From: Puffinus mauretanicus
Taxonomy: Eukaryota > Chordata > Aves > Procellariiformes > Procellariidae
DNA: 64,000 nucleotides
Reading direction: 5' to 3'
Assembly (NCBI GenBank): GCA_023333565.1
Contig: JAJKFH010003504.1
Span: 4,426,005-4,490,004, forward strand
The notes under the pieces were generated by a model. That model was not told where the DNA came from. It did not search any database and worked only from the letters and a program-made list of their open reading frames with translations. Made by a program: the position numbers and the translations under genes. Below are positions 10,757 through 24,942 of the stretch, in pieces; position 1 is the first letter of the stretch, and the number at the start of each line of letters is the position of its first letter.

Positions 10757-13700
10757 TATTGTATAGGTGCTCAGCAATATTAATAGATCAGCAGTGAGAC
10801 TGTCACAGCTATCTCAGGATATCGTGGGATAAAAAAATCGTAACCCAGTCCTCCTCCCATGGCTGCAAATGGCTTCTGGGATAGTGAGGAGCTATCCTCA
10901 TGCCTTGTCATCCCTGACTGTGTCTGGGTTCAAAGTGTCTGAGATGTTTAAGAGGTCCATCTCATTCTCAGAGAGACAGTGGCAGTCTGTGGGTACTTCT
11001 CAGCCTAGGCCAGCAGAACTGGAGCCCAGGTATGACCAGGTATCTCCCGTTTCACCGCTCACTTCAGTTCAGTCACTGCAGTGCTTTGGGCAATGGAAAC
11101 GGAATTGATTCCTAATGACAGGAAGGTGGCATTTTTGGAGGGAGTCTGTCCCTCTTCCTTACCCCATTTCCTTGTCCCATGCTCCATCACTCCAGCGCTG
11201 TATCCTGCAGCACACCACGCGTGCTGGGCATATTTCTACAGCATATTTGTTTCCAAACCCATATAAATACTTGGCCCTATGGGTTGTCTCCAACATGCTT
11301 TGTTTCCAACATGCAAAAAAGGCCTTGGCCACCCAGTCATTTACCTTCAAGGGCACCCTGGGAGGGGTTACTGGGAAGGTGCAGAAACCTCTGCATTGCT
11401 CACTCTGCTCACCAGCCAGCAGGAACGGCAACATCCATCGCTCTTCCAAGGCTGGAAGTCTTGGACTTGCACACGTAATGTACTCTTGGCATCCCTCAAT
11501 GCAATGCAGCAATTGAGAATGAACATGAGAGCCAACGCATACAACTGGCATGAGCTGGTGTGTCTCTGGGCATCCAACGAGTTAAGTAGAGTAAGTGACC
11601 GACATCATCAATCTACATGTGCATGGCTCTTGTGAAGTTTCCATAAAGGTATTTGCAGATGAAGAAAAAAGCCTCAGCAGCTCTTAAGTGGCAGGGCTAT
11701 ATTACACCTTCCCACCATTTTTTCTATTTTTTTCCCTTTGTGTATTTTCCTTGGGGGAAAAAATATTTTTAAGAGAAAGCAGCAGGAAATTTTCAGCTGA
11801 CTCAGCTCTAGAGAAATTCCCCCGAGATCTCATTTCATTTTGTTCTGCTCTGCATCCCAAAGTATACAGACTATGTTTGCTCAGTGTCTGTGTCCCTGCA
11901 AGTCCACCGTTATGTGTGTTAATCTGTTCAATAATTCATCTCCAATTGCAGTGACTATTTGGGTGTTCAGATCAGATTTTTACTTTCTAAAGCCACTCCA
12001 CATATTTGCTGAGGTGATCCTTTCTGCTCATACTGATCGGAAGAGTTTACCATTGACTGGATCAGCTTGCATATGCTTTTGCTTAGATTTGTTATATTTT
12101 AAGGGCAGAATATTTTAAGGCCAGAATTTTCTCATCTTTTTGGATGGTGCTGAGATGAAAACAAAAAATGTTACATCTGGTGAGAGTTAATTATATTTCA
12201 AATCTGTTGCAACTGATTTGGCTTGGCCTATAAATACTAAGTAGAACGTGCTCAGTGTTTGAAGACTGAGGCTGTGCTTCTGTGGAAGTTGGTTTTGTAA
12301 GTTAATGGCTCCATGGAGGGATAGCAAGTGAGCTTTGGACAGCCAGAAACTCCCTGCTGTGCACTGTATAAAAACCTGGATAGAACTGAGACCAAAAGCA
12401 GCTTAAGTTTAGATCCATTCAGGGGCATACTGCTGGGACGTGTGGTCTTGCACACAGAGCAAGGGAAGGTAAAAAGTCACTGTCTCTCCTTGTTCAGCAT
12501 TATCTTACAGCTGAGAATTTTAAGCTCAGGCTTCCTTCTGAATAAGCCCTGAAATCGTTTTGGTTTTGCTTTTGTCTATACCACATATCAATTTATCATC
12601 ATCTCTCAAGCATGAATTTCCTGTTACAGGAAGGGTAGTTTTACCATTCACAAATTCCAGTTGGGGAGCCTGAGACTTGGAAAGAAGCCCGAATGGAATC
12701 AAGACTTTCCAAGTTTCAGTCCATCATCTGCCTAAGAGGATCGAAGGTTTAGCTGTCCTCTAAGCCTTCAGCAGCACAGAGAGGAGGCAGGCGAGTCAGG
12801 CAGCAGGCTTTTTCAATAGCAAGAGAACTCCATGATGGAAACAACATTAGTTCACTGATGTCCAGAGGCAAGGGACAAGAAGTGGTTGGCAAAACAGCCA
12901 AGAAAGAGATAAGACATCATTCTCTGGGTGCCAGGTAAAAAAAAAAGACAACGACCTGAATGTCTTGTATGTTATTCTTCAATACAGGAAGCATTGTGTA
13001 GACTAACTTTGAAATTAACTCAATAAACCTAAGAAATCACGTGGTTTCTGACCGTGCTGCTCAGCAGTAGACTAATAAAATCTTATCTTGACACATTCTT
13101 GGTCACAGTCATGGGTTAGGGTCACAGATACAGGATCTCTTTCATCCTCAGGCTGTTCATTAGTGCCATGATTTTCATGGTGAAACAGTGGTGACAAATA
13201 AATACATAGCCAGGGTTGGGCAGGCCAGACCAGTGCTCACCTTGTCCTTGACCTTATGCACCTCTTTGATTTAATAATTAAATGTGGTGTGGTCATTGGA
13301 TGGTCTATCTGCAGATCAAGTCTGCCTCCAGAGAGGTCAATGACAAGATGCCCATGGGTTTTTAATGCCCAGGACCTGTGTAAATTAAGAAATAGCGATT
13401 GCAATGGCTGAGAAAATTTGTATGTGAATGTCTTTATGAAGTGAAGATATTTCTGAAGCAGTGGAACTCATAAAGACCCATAAAGCCCTTCCACAATCCC
13501 GTTTATTTTCCTGAATGCCTATGTTTTGCGTTTTGAGTCATCCCTACCAAGGTGGTACCTGCTATATTTCCTGCAGGACATAATTACATCTTTGCTGCAA
13601 AGATGGATTGGGCTGCAAAGACAACTAGTCCTTGAGATGCTACAAGCTGTTGAAGTCACTGGGAAATGAAGCTATGGAACACGTGGTATTATCTTGTGAA

Positions 13701-16700
13701 AACACCCAGTAAGAGATACCCTGTCACATGAAGAATGCCACTGGTACTAGGAAAACAAGAGACCAGGGGTGTCTGTTGGCTTGCATAAATTTAAGGATCT
13801 AAAGTTACAAGAGCACTTGTATCAGTATAAAAGCTGCATGAAAATGTCTTTCAGGATCAGGTTATAGATGTATATTCTTTAATTTTTAATTATTTTTCTC
13901 CCTATGGAGGTATTAGATTTTTAGAGGCAGCCTTTGCAAGTTTAATGTCATTCAATGAGATTTGCCAAGTTACAAGGAATATTGAAAATTCATGCAAACA
14001 CAAACCAAGAAGATTCTTCGTATAAGTTGACTTATGATTGCTGTCTATTTGCTTATAGGTATAATGTATTTTTCTCCTGACTAGATGCATCTTCTTCTCC
14101 TGTAATTCAACTTCCAAAACTTGCAGATGGCAGAGTTTTCATTTGGCTCTAAAATCTTGCACAGGCAGGAAAACACAGGCCTAATGGGTGCTCCTAATCT
14201 TCTGAAGGAGGTGGAGGGAAAAGAATATTTTCTAGAGGTCAGTTCCACTTCATCTTTTAATCTCATAAGGAGGGGTGGCTTTTCTGGCCAGACTACAAGA
14301 ACAGGCACAACAGAGGAGACTCAATTCCCAGCTCAGCCCCAAAGAGGATCTTTTGTTAATCATCTGTAGATGATCTGATTTTCCCTGGGTTTCAGGCACA
14401 GATGGGCATCTAGTGCTGTTTTGTAAGTCCTTGTACTTTTTGAGTGCAACAGCAGATTAGGTGGATCTTTTGGTGAGATCCACAAAGTTCTGGGCAGATG
14501 TTTTGTTTCTGAAAAGATCTGTTTTGGGTATGAGGCTGGGCCCCAGCGAAGGGGATGAGCCATAAGTGTTGGATGCTCAAGTTCACTGGGGTATCTAAAT
14601 CTAGAGATATATCTGCTTATCACTTGTAGGTATCTGAAGAGCATATAAAGTCTGCCCCAGCTTCTTCCCATGGGGTGAACTGTTCCAGAGAGCTCATTCA
14701 TGTCAAAAATAGCTGTGCAGAAAATGGATGGGCTGAGAGGGGCAACTGCTTAAGCTGACGCTGTTGCTGAAAGAAGTGAGTGAAGGACAGTCCTGGGAGT
14801 TTGATGATCTTCACTGTTAGGTATGAGTTTTGTGGAGACACAGATCACAGCTTGTATTTCTTAGGAATAATCTGTTTTGTAGTTAACAGAATCAAGCTGT
14901 TATTAGTAACAGACCATTAATTCACACAACGTACTCACCCATGTAGTTAACAGACACCCTCACTCACAGTTACGTGGTTGCAGCAGTGGTTGGGAGACCA
15001 AGCCCAGCTGTCTACTCAGAAGTGCAGGGTCAAACTGATGCACATGGCTGCTTGGTGTGGAGAATCCCTCCGGGAATGCTCTGGTTTATCAGGGGCGTGT
15101 ATGTTTCTGTGTATAGCAGCCATCGCGTTCCTGGATGAGGTCTGAACCTCACTGCTGCTAGTGGCTGCTAGTGTGGTTTCAGCAGACTCCCGTTCACAGT
15201 TTATCAGTTGTTCTGGACTACGCGGCGCTGCCACTGTCTAGAGCAAGTCAGTCCCTGGGAGACCTTCAGGCACTACCTTCTCAGCATGTACCTTCCCTCT
15301 CTTCTTCTTGTTTTCTGGTGACGGCATCACCTGACCAGTGTTTCATGAATTTTCATGAAGTCTGGATGTTTTAAAGAGCACGCAAGAGAGAAAAATCAAC
15401 AAAATTACCTTGAATAGCCCAGCCAGGACCAGTCCGTGAGGGAGGGCTGGAAAGGTCCTTTCCTTCTGCCTGCAGAGCTTAGACATCACGTATCGGACTG
15501 GAGCATTTAGATTTTCTGACTAATAAGTAGAAATAGTATTGCCTTTAAAATAATGAGTTCTTTAAAAAAAAAAAATCAATATTTCATGAGTTTTTAGCCT
15601 GCAACTAGAATTCTAACCACTTTTAGTTTTAAGTTTCACTGGTGAACTTAAATGAACTTGAAATCTGCCCGCAGCTCTGGCACTAACGTGTCACTGAGGG
15701 GGAGCAGTAACTGACAAAAGAGATAACCTGAATGCAGTCAGGACCATGTTTCCTCAGCTAAAAATATGATTGACACTTTTTATTATTAGTTGAAAAAATC
15801 AACAGCTTAAAAATGTGTGGTAGGTAAACAGTAGTTTTTTACTGCATTCCCAAGCTGGAAAAGCAGCTTGCTGAGCAATTTTTGGCAGAAAACGACATAA
15901 ACTTACTATTACACTTGCAAACCAAGTGAGAAACAGTAAAAGTGGACTGTTGTAAGAAAAACACATGTAGACTAAACTTCACTTGATCTCTGATGAAAAA
16001 TGGCACTTTATATTTCAACAGATTTTTATTTTGCTAGATTTTTATACCTGTCATCTTCAATTTCTTCTTTTTCAAAACATCTTGCTGGCATTTTTTGAGA
16101 CTTTTTTCAAGCTTCTGAAATCCCATCAGCATCTTTCACACTCTCATAGTCTACAGGGCTTGGCTGACAGTATTGATATAATGTTGTCTTTTACATTTTT
16201 TTACCAGTCTTTATGTCTGGAAAATGCTGAGGTCAAAATTTATGGTATTGTCCCTTGATGACCTCGGATGTCAAAATTGAAATAAGATTTTATGGGGTCT
16301 TCTCAATTATTTCTTCTTAGTCATTATGACTATAAAACAAGAGTAAGAAAAACCAGCCAAGAAAACATGCCTGGATTCAGTGTCAGAAGGCAGATTTGCT
16401 TGTGTTAGAGGTATTATGCAAATATGAACCATTTTGCAGTATAGTCTTTAAGTTATGGGATTTTAAGTCAGAGAGGGGGAATCCCACGGGTAATCTTTGC
16501 TGAGTAGGGAGAAACATCTCTCAAGTACTGCTTACTGCTAAATTCAGAGACAACGATGGGTATGGAGGCGTGCGCTGGGTTCCTTTCTCCAACAAAGGGA
16601 ATTTGGATTAAAGAAAACACTCTTGAGAAGAGAAGTTGTTGGGCCAGAGTCCTTCACAGAGCCACCTCTGCCCTGCGGTGGCTACCTGGGGTTGTGCCGT

Positions 16701-18344
16701 GGGACAGGGTAGAGACTGGGCCTGTGGCACTTGCTTTGACTACGCACAAAAGAATAGATCCCTTGATTTAGCTATTTGTGATTAATGCTTAGTGCTAGGG
16801 GCCATTGTAAATGATTGAAGTGGTAGAGATGAGTATTTCAAATACAGGTTGCCATCTATTGCAAAGCTCCTTTACCCGTTCTGGAAGAAACCTTTTAGCT
16901 GATGAATGCCTTAGGCTGGTTATGCAAATCGTGCATGTTAAATAGCAGGATTAGTAAGAGGCCAGAGTCTCAGCTGGGAGAGACAGAGGCAAAATAATGA
17001 GATTTGGCTGCTGTAAGTAACTCCAAGTGGGTCAGATCGTGGTATCCATAGCATGATATTAGGCATATTGCCTGTTGGACGAGGGTTGTGGGAAAGTCTG
17101 TTGGATTCCTGGATGGAAAAAAATGTGAAAGTGAAGATTCATAGCTCTGAAACCATTTTGGAGCTGTTTACTAGGCAGCGAGGCATTCATGTGTGGTGCC
17201 CTGTGAAGGTTTTGAAAGCATTGGGTTAACAGCATATTGTAGAAGGGGGTCAGTCCTCTCGGCACACCAAGTTTTGGTGAGTCTTTTCCTAGGGATTAGA
17301 CTTCAAACAGACCCATTTTTGGGCAGCCTCATTCTCCACTGCCATCCCTTCCTCTTTTGACCGTGCTGGTTTCTACCAAATTAATTTCCACTCCTATTTT
17401 ACAGTTTTTGTTTTACTGTTAATCTTCCCTTAACCTGACTGCTATTTTCTGTGTCATAATTCATTCTGCATGTCTTACAGTCTCCCTGCGCCATCACCAT
17501 GGATGGTTGGTTTCTATCAGTCCCTCTGTTTCATCACCTTAAATCTGATTTTGCTACAACTTGAAACATATCCAAACACTTTTATCTGAGCTATCTTCTC
17601 TTCCTTCATTTCTAGTTCTGCAGCACTTACTGTTTTCTGGTATAAACACAGGTTCTTTGAAAATATACAGTTAAAATAACACTTTCATGGGCATTAATTA
17701 ATAGAAAAAACCTTCAATAGGTGTTTGAGAAAGAGAAAGATTTTTGGATGCTTGGTATTTCTCAGATATGCTTACTTCCAAATCACTTTTCAAATACACA
17801 TTACCATTTCAGTGGTCAAAGTCTCTAGTCCCTGGTCTGTAACACATTTGTCATTTATCTCATACCTTCACTGTTGGATGGGAATTGATCTGTGTAAGTG
17901 TATGATATTGTCTCTTCCTAATGGCTCACAAATCTCCCTTTCTGTCAAGTGAGTGCCCATATCACATAATAATCTTCATATTCTACTGCGGAAACTTCTC
18001 AAGGGTCTGGGCAAAGCTGGTCACACTGTCTGGAACAAATATTTTTTTTTCCATTATACACTGGGTTTATCTAAGCCAATCTTAGCGGGACCAAAAGGCA
18101 GATACTTTCTAAGGTGTTTTTGTACTAAAAAAAAGGAACCACCAGCTAATACAGGTTTGTTGTGGTCTGTCAGCCTGAAATGATCTGTTCTGAGTTCTGA
18201 ATGTCAAAATATGTGACATTTTTGAACTGACATTTTGGGGGCATTATTTCTTCATGAAAAGTTCAAGTACATTCAACTTTCCATCTCTTTCTGGCATGCA
18301 GCCAAAACCCTGAAATTTGAAACTGGGCAGAAAGTTCTTTATTT

Positions 18345-18373
18345 TTGTTGTTGTTGTTGTTACTATTATTATC
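18345..18373. repeat. Short TTG then ATT triplet repeats
   Basis: A tandem TTG run (five to six copies) passes into TACTATTATTAT. Simple sequence with no other feature. Confidence 0.8.
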
Positions 18374-20531
18374 ATGATCCTATTTAATTCTGGCTGTGTG
18401 ATTTAGTTCTGACACATCACAGGACCAGCAGGGTCAGTAGCCAGTAAAGATACCATGCTGTAAGTGACTGGGAAGGCGTGGATTTAGGATAACTCTCATT
18501 GCAACCCTGATGCTGTCATCAAGTCAGCTTTTTATGGCCACACTTCAATTTTTTGTTCTGCTTTTTCCCTTTAGTGCTTTTGCTCTTATCCCCACCTATC
18601 AGGACCTCTTAGGGCAGCAAGTTGTTTAACACAAGTGACCCACGGTGCTGCTGTAATCTGTAAACCTATGGAAATAGCATGAACTGCTGAGAAGTATGTG
18701 TTAGTGCATCCATCTCTATATTTTGAGAAGGTGAATCTCTTGACACGGAAAGAGCAGAGGTGCTTGGCACATTGTCTTGGCCAAATTCCAGCATGATTGT
18801 AGTTTAGTGTGTTAATGTAGTGCCTGTAAAGATTTATTCTGGTGAAATGGAGGCTGAATTATTTTCAAAGGATGTGCAGCCTTCCAGCTAAAGAGTACTG
18901 AGATAGGGCAAAATCAGGCAAGATGTGATGGCCCTTTTTCTCTTCTCCTTTCCTCCAGTTTCCATAACATTGCCCAGTGTCTGGATTCATAACATATATG
19001 GGACTCAATGCTGTGCAGCTATTGCCTATCGCCCCTCCATTCCTTGTGGCAAATGGTGCTGTCACCATGGTTGGGTCACTGCTTGTGGGGACAGCACACG
19101 TCGCTTGCAAGTGCTGTGAACTTGTGTGTCCAGCAGCATCCGAGAGCAAGTCAAGCCAAAGAGACTAGCAGACCCATTGCTCAGAGAAGCCCATGAGCCA
19201 GGCACAAGCATCCCAGCAGCTTGTGGGTAGCTCCCAGAGGGAGCCTGGTGCAGTAGATTCGTAAGAGAAGCTTTGTAGCCTCTCTTACTCCTCCCTGGAG
19301 GAGGGTTCTGGTTGCCATGCGTGCCCAACCCGGTTAATTAGCCAGCTCCGCCCTGGGGTGTAAGCAAAATACAGAGGAATATTTCTTCCTCTTTGCAAGA
19401 CGCTGAAGAAGAAGAGTAGCCAATGCACCTTCATTTATTTTTTATTCTAGTTATCAATGCTTTTCCTTGTTTTTCTTGAAGCAAAAGGAGATACTGTCCT
19501 GAGAGACTAACGCTCCCTGTGAGCAGGTCTAGCTCCTGATATCACTTTGGACAATATCCTCAGGCTCTGCCACTGTTGGCTTCACAGCCCCCTTCCTCCC
19601 TCTTTGCTCATGGCCAAGCCCTTCCTCTGCCGCTGGCTTCTTCTACCTGCCTCACCTCCACATTCTCTCTTTATACCTTTTCTACCCCAGCTCAAACAAA
19701 TGCATTTATTATGGTCTTTGCAATGAAACATCACTCTCCTGTCATTTTTTTTTTGTTCCCTGCCTGCACTTCTTGCACATCCGGCTAAAAAATAGCAATA
19801 AATGTGCTGTGGTTTAAATTATTTCTCGCCTACACTGTCCTAGCACAACAGAGATCGTGTGGATAGTGGGATAGGGCAAGGTAGCATTATTACTTCTTCA
19901 CACTGTGAGCACACATCAAACGGAGGCAAATTCCCCAATCATACACCAAATGGGCAGCAAGCGTCACCGAGGGCAAATATAAACCTTTGGCTATGTTTCT
20001 ATGGGAAGCTTGGGAAGACTTAGCAGCTCTAGCTGCTATCAAGAGAATTAATTCCTAAGCAACCTGTACCGCCAGCACTCCAATGGCTCTGCTCCAGCCA
20101 AGGTGGCAAACCTTCCATGAGATACCACTGCCTGTGTTCCTTTCTTCCCAAAAGCTTTCCAGCCAGGCTGGGCGATCCAGCGGGACACTAGCTTCATCGC
20201 ATTGAATCTCAGAACAGCTATATAGAAAATCTGTTGTATGCATTCTCTGCTCTGGGCTGGGCTGTGATGGATACATACTGCCTGGGTACCTACCTGAGGG
20301 ACCTTGAAGAGCTGCCCTGTAAAAGTTTACCCCCGCGAGAGTGTGGGTGTCCAAATGTTGCAGAGTTTCTACACTGGAGATTTGTAGGTGGGAACGTGGT
20401 GCTCGCAGTCCAGGGAGGGACGTACGGCACTGCTCCCCTCCGTGTTTGCAGCTGAACGTGTGCCGCAGTGCCTGCTCCGATGCTGAGACACTCGGGCTGC
20501 TCACGTTGGTGATTTGTGTCCCTGGATGTTC

Positions 20532-20567
20532 TGTATGTGCACGTGTGTGTGTGTGTGTGTGCACGTG
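20532..20567. repeat. GT dinucleotide repeat with GTGCACGTG flanks
   Basis: About nine GT units are flanked on each side by GTGCACGTG-like sequence. Purine and pyrimidine alternate strictly for 36 bp, a composition favourable to left-handed Z-DNA. Confidence 0.85.
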
Positions 20568-23500
20568 GGGAAGAACAAGCCTCCAGCTCTTCTGCACAGC
20601 CAGTGGGGCTGGCTTAATGTGATGGGTTGGGACACCGGTATGGATGGGTCCTTCAGAAAGCATTTGCGAGCAGTGAGATTGTGCTTCGGCTGTGCGGGTC
20701 GCTCTCAGGCACACACTGGTGCATTCAGGCCTCAGTTCCTGCTTAAGGGAAGAGAGTTGCTATATTTAGGGCAGAAATTTGTGGTCACTGGGCATTTGTC
20801 TCCATGAGCAAAGGCTCCATTAAGAACTGGCTTCTTCCATAGGACTATGAATTACCGCTTGCCTGCTCCCTAGTGTTTTACTTCAGGTTTTTTAATGCAT
20901 TGAAATTGGTATTTGCTCTATCTAACCTTATACTCAGAGACCCTTTAGCCTCCATCTGTAATTCTGCTGGTTAATGGAGTGAAGCAGGCACTGAATAATG
21001 TGAGACCTTCCCCCCACCACACCCCTCCATCAACTCTGTCTGGGCCTTATGGCCTCACTTATGTGCCTGCTGTAGTTGGCGAGATTACCACCCCCTTCCC
21101 ACCCCAAATCCACCCAGCTGAATAAGGCACTATCCACTTACCTCACCTCCATACACTGCACCCGTTCCCCAAACCCAGTCCCACCATGGACTAAGCTCAG
21201 GTGAGCACCTAAGCTCGTTTAGTTGGAAATGCTCCTTCTGCCAATTGTCTTGGAGTTGGGGACCTGCAGGGCTTTTTCCTGTTTAGCAGACACAGCCTCA
21301 GAATAATGTTTTCCTTCTCATTTAGTATCTCTAAAATAGGATGATGTGGTGTCCATTGAAAAAAGGAGGCTCTGGATGCTCCGCCTGTGAGATTATATTG
21401 TAAGCTGCTAAGCATACTTACTTACAGCAAATGCCAGCCCTTTTAAGAAGGATTATATCCAGATCGGGAGTTAAAAGCTTAGAAAATATTTGTCTAATAT
21501 TTTACTGGAGGTGTATTGCCATTACTCAGCAACTGAATCCTAGCAAATCACATCCAGGCAGGCAGAATGCGGCCACTAAATACACCACCGGAGGAGGAAA
21601 AAGGGTGCTTTGGTGGCTCCTGCATCCTGCAAAGCCTGTCCAAAACCCCTATTGTGCACAGGCGAAGACAGGAGCACAAGACAAGCATTTGCCCTCAGAC
21701 TCTTTAGATTTGTTCTGTGAGTCATCGTGTCGACAGCATTTGAAACACTTTCTGTTAAAAAAGAAAGGAAGGGTGTTTGACATAGGTTTGGCATCCTAGT
21801 ACTTAAACGTAGTGATGATTGTGACAATTAAGCCCTGTGCTTTGAGTTAAAGATAATGAACAGCCCCTTGACCAGCTGTTACTGCAGATGGCACAGTGGC
21901 AACACCCTTTCTTGGGAAAAAGGGAGAAGGTGGCAAGAAGACCTTAAAGAAAATGTTTCCTTAGGGTCTGGCATGATTTTTGTTCAGACCAGCCTGCCGG
22001 GGCAGGTAGGTCAGGCAGAGGTCAGACGGGGTTTGGTGGTGCCGGTGGTGAGTTTCTGCTGCAGACTGGGACTTCATGTGAGCTGTTGTTAGAGATGGAT
22101 TTAACTCCAGGTTCCCAGCATCTTTGTACTTTTCTTAAATGTTTAAAGCCCGTCCCAGAGTTTTTCAGCTTAAAGACATCTGCAAATTACAATTTACCGC
22201 TGATGCCCTATTGCATTTCTAGACTCTACTGCAAGGCAAAGTCTTTGGCAATGTCAGGGAGTCACTGTGTGGAAAGGAAGCCATAAGAGGCTTAGGTGAA
22301 AGCTCTTTACCTTTACCAGAGCAAGCCCTCAAATTCAGGCTAGTTGTTTATCCTGAGACTTTAGCTAATCAGTTGGTGTAGTGGAGGGGCCAGCTGTGTA
22401 TTGCTTTTCTACTGATGTTATAACAGCCCCATTACTATTACACTAATAATATATTAGCCCTAATTCATTTTCCCTGGTTGCCACCACCTGCTTCTGCTTA
22501 GATCAAGGGCTAATAAGCGGTTGACAGTAGTTAATGAGCTTCTGCAGCAAGCATTTCAGTTTCTTCGCTGACTAAAATTAGTTATCTCTTCTGGGCACCG
22601 TGCTCTGCCTCCCTGGGATATTTGGCACCATTAGCTCCCCAGTGTGTCAGGGAGGAACCATCTCCATCAGCAAGAGACTGCAGTGGTGGGTGCTATCCAG
22701 AACAGCCCTCCTCCACGAGCAGGGGAGCTGTGCTTTTGTCCACAGCTTTCCAAACTGGTCTATAGACCAGTTCAGCTCTGGCTGTTTTACTGGTGACATG
22801 TCCAGCCCACCATCCCCAGCAGCCCCTGCCCTGCAGCCCTGGTGTCACCTTCCTTGCGGCATGGGCTTTGTAATGGTGCTGTTGGTGAGCCCTGCTCTGG
22901 TAGGGCTATTACCGTAACTACTCCTGCATTGTCTAAGATTTTTGATAACAAAGATTGCTGTGTGGATTGCTGGGGAAGAGGATCTGATATGTGCCCAGGG
23001 ATTTAGGAACTGAATCGCCATTTTCCTGCTCTGCCACAGGTGACATAGGGACCCAGGTGGCATTGCCTTGCTATGTGCCAGCTGTAAAGTGCTACGATTG
23101 TAGTGAAATGAATAACTTGCTGATGCCAGGCACCTAAATTCCTTTGAAAATCAGTGTGAAATTACTTTTCCAAGATGGATTAGGCACTTGGTGGTATCTG
23201 TACATAGAAGTACTGCCCACCTACCTTGCAACTCTGGTCCCAAATAATTTTTCAAACTGGGACATAGTGTCCTTCAAGCTACAGGGGTGTGATTGGACAA
23301 CTGAGTCCAAATATTTGGCTGGTGTGTGAAGGGACCATTAAAAGACAGTGGGACAAATGAGAGAAGGTGACCATTCAGGACATACTCCATGCCTGGCCGA
23401 GGCAACAGGCTGGCAAGGTTTGCCACCACTGCCTGAATCGATAGTCACAGCATGTCTAGGTTCCTGCAATTTTAAGTATTTCCTGCTTCCAGGCATTTTA

Positions 23501-24780
23501 TAAAGTTTGTTTTCCAAGTTTCACTTGTTTTTGCAGAATATAGTCTGGGGAATTAGCTCAGGTTTGCCTAGAGATAGGATGAAGAAGAAAGTACTTTAAT
23601 AAGAGACGCTGCTCTGTAATGAAGAGCCCACCTACCAGCCTGCATTGTACAGCGCTGCTCAGGAAAGCAACTTCACTTTGTTGCTAAGATTGTTGGAGCA
23701 GTAACTTATTGCTGTGAAAAATTTCTCAGTAAACAGGCTGGCATCTCAAAAATAACTTGCTAACTTTTTTTCCCCTAAGTTGTGCTCATCTGCATATCAA
23801 TGTGAACTGTTGTTTGGATTCTCTCCCTCTTCTGAATCTATTTGAGAAGCCTAAAGCATCACAACGAATGTTTAGATGATTAACCATCCTTGTGATTATG
23901 CATGTAAAACTCTGTGGACAGAGTTTTTTTCCCTGTAGTGTCAGTTGTGGCTCCCAGAGCCATATGGAGGCTCCATGGTCCTCTGCAGACTGAATTTAGC
24001 ACTGTCTGTGTGTTGAAAGCAGTGTCCCTGTCATGTTTCTGCCTCTGCTGGAGACTGACAATGTTCATGTGGCCTCCCTGGAGCCCACAAGCCATCTGCA
24101 AAGACATTTCTGGGATGGCCAAAACCCAAGGTTCTTGGGCTGTTGGGACCCCATAGCACAACTGAAGTTTATGCTTCACTAAGCTGCTTACAAGCATGTA
24201 TTTATTACAGTCCTTATCCCAATGGCTGTGCTGTGATGTCAGAAACATGGAACAATTCTTTAATTAAAAAAAAAAAATCTGATAATTATTCACCAAGATG
24301 CTGATGATACCCAATACACAACAGAAGTGTGGTAAGGAGAAAGTGGCAGTACTTCACCAGAGTGAATCTTCTTGGCGGTAACTTCCATGTCAATGTGAAG
24401 TCAAAAAGAAAAAAAAAGTGCAAGAAAGAAAAAAATTTCTGTATCCTCAGTCATTTTTGAAACCACCATCCCACTTCCAGACTGGTGTCTGTCTTGTGTG
24501 ATAGATGTGATAGTGTCTCAAGAGATATTAAGAGCATATTCATTCTCTTTTTACTATTCTGCTTTAAGGAAAAAAGACAAATTATGCCTTGTGAAGAAGC
24601 CGTTTGCTATAAAGTGTAAAAATGCTTTAATATTAATATTTTATAATAAAATTCATGACATTTATAAACACTCTATCAAGCATTTACAACTGAACCACAG
24701 CTGAGAGCTTGGACCGGAATAAATAAGCAAGGACACAGCTAGTATGAAATATACATCTCAATTTTTATAATTGTGTGTGC

Positions 24781-24786
24781 TTTATT
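24781..24786 (-). terminator. DLG2: Probable DLG2 polyadenylation signal
   Basis: The minus strand reads AAGAATAAAGCACACAC, a canonical AATAAA hexamer. Cleavage is expected 10-30 nt downstream, around 24752-24771. The downstream sequence is only weakly GU-rich, so this rests on the hexamer and on the plausible UTR length. Confidence 0.5.
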
Positions 24787-24815
24787 CTTTACACAAATGG
24801 AATGGATGCGCAGAG

Positions 24816-24823
24816 TATTTACA
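24816..24823 (-). promoter_or_regulatory. Pumilio-type element UGUAAAUA
   Basis: The transcript strand reads TGTAAATA, matching the UGUANAUA recognition sequence of PUF (Pumilio) proteins, about 30 nt upstream of the likely polyadenylation signal. An 8-mer occurs by chance fairly often, so this is only a candidate. Confidence 0.35.
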
Positions 24824-24942
24824 CATAACAGGAGTGTAAGCTGGACAGGGTATTTTGTAAACTCCAGTTCAGATTCGGAGTACCCCACACTACAGCTGGA
24901 CTGAGAAACATCCTGCTAAAGAGACGTGCGCCGGCCAGCGTG

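Larger units (their letters stand above)
10757..24750. other. Gene-poor region downstream of DLG2
   Basis: About 14 kb with no recognised gene. GC-richer islands (about 11.1-11.6 kb, 19.0-19.3 kb, 20.0-20.8 kb and 22.6-22.9 kb) give clusters of overlapping frames on both strands, the usual signature of chance frames in stop-poor sequence. None shows a known domain, signal peptide or splice-supported extension. Only simple repeats (18345-18373, 20532-20567) are annotated within it. Confidence 0.65.

Noticed and set aside
11159..11635. Overlapping frames of 118-133 codons on both strands
   Set aside because: Five or more mutually overlapping frames in a stop-poor island, with no recognisable domain; the pattern expected by chance.
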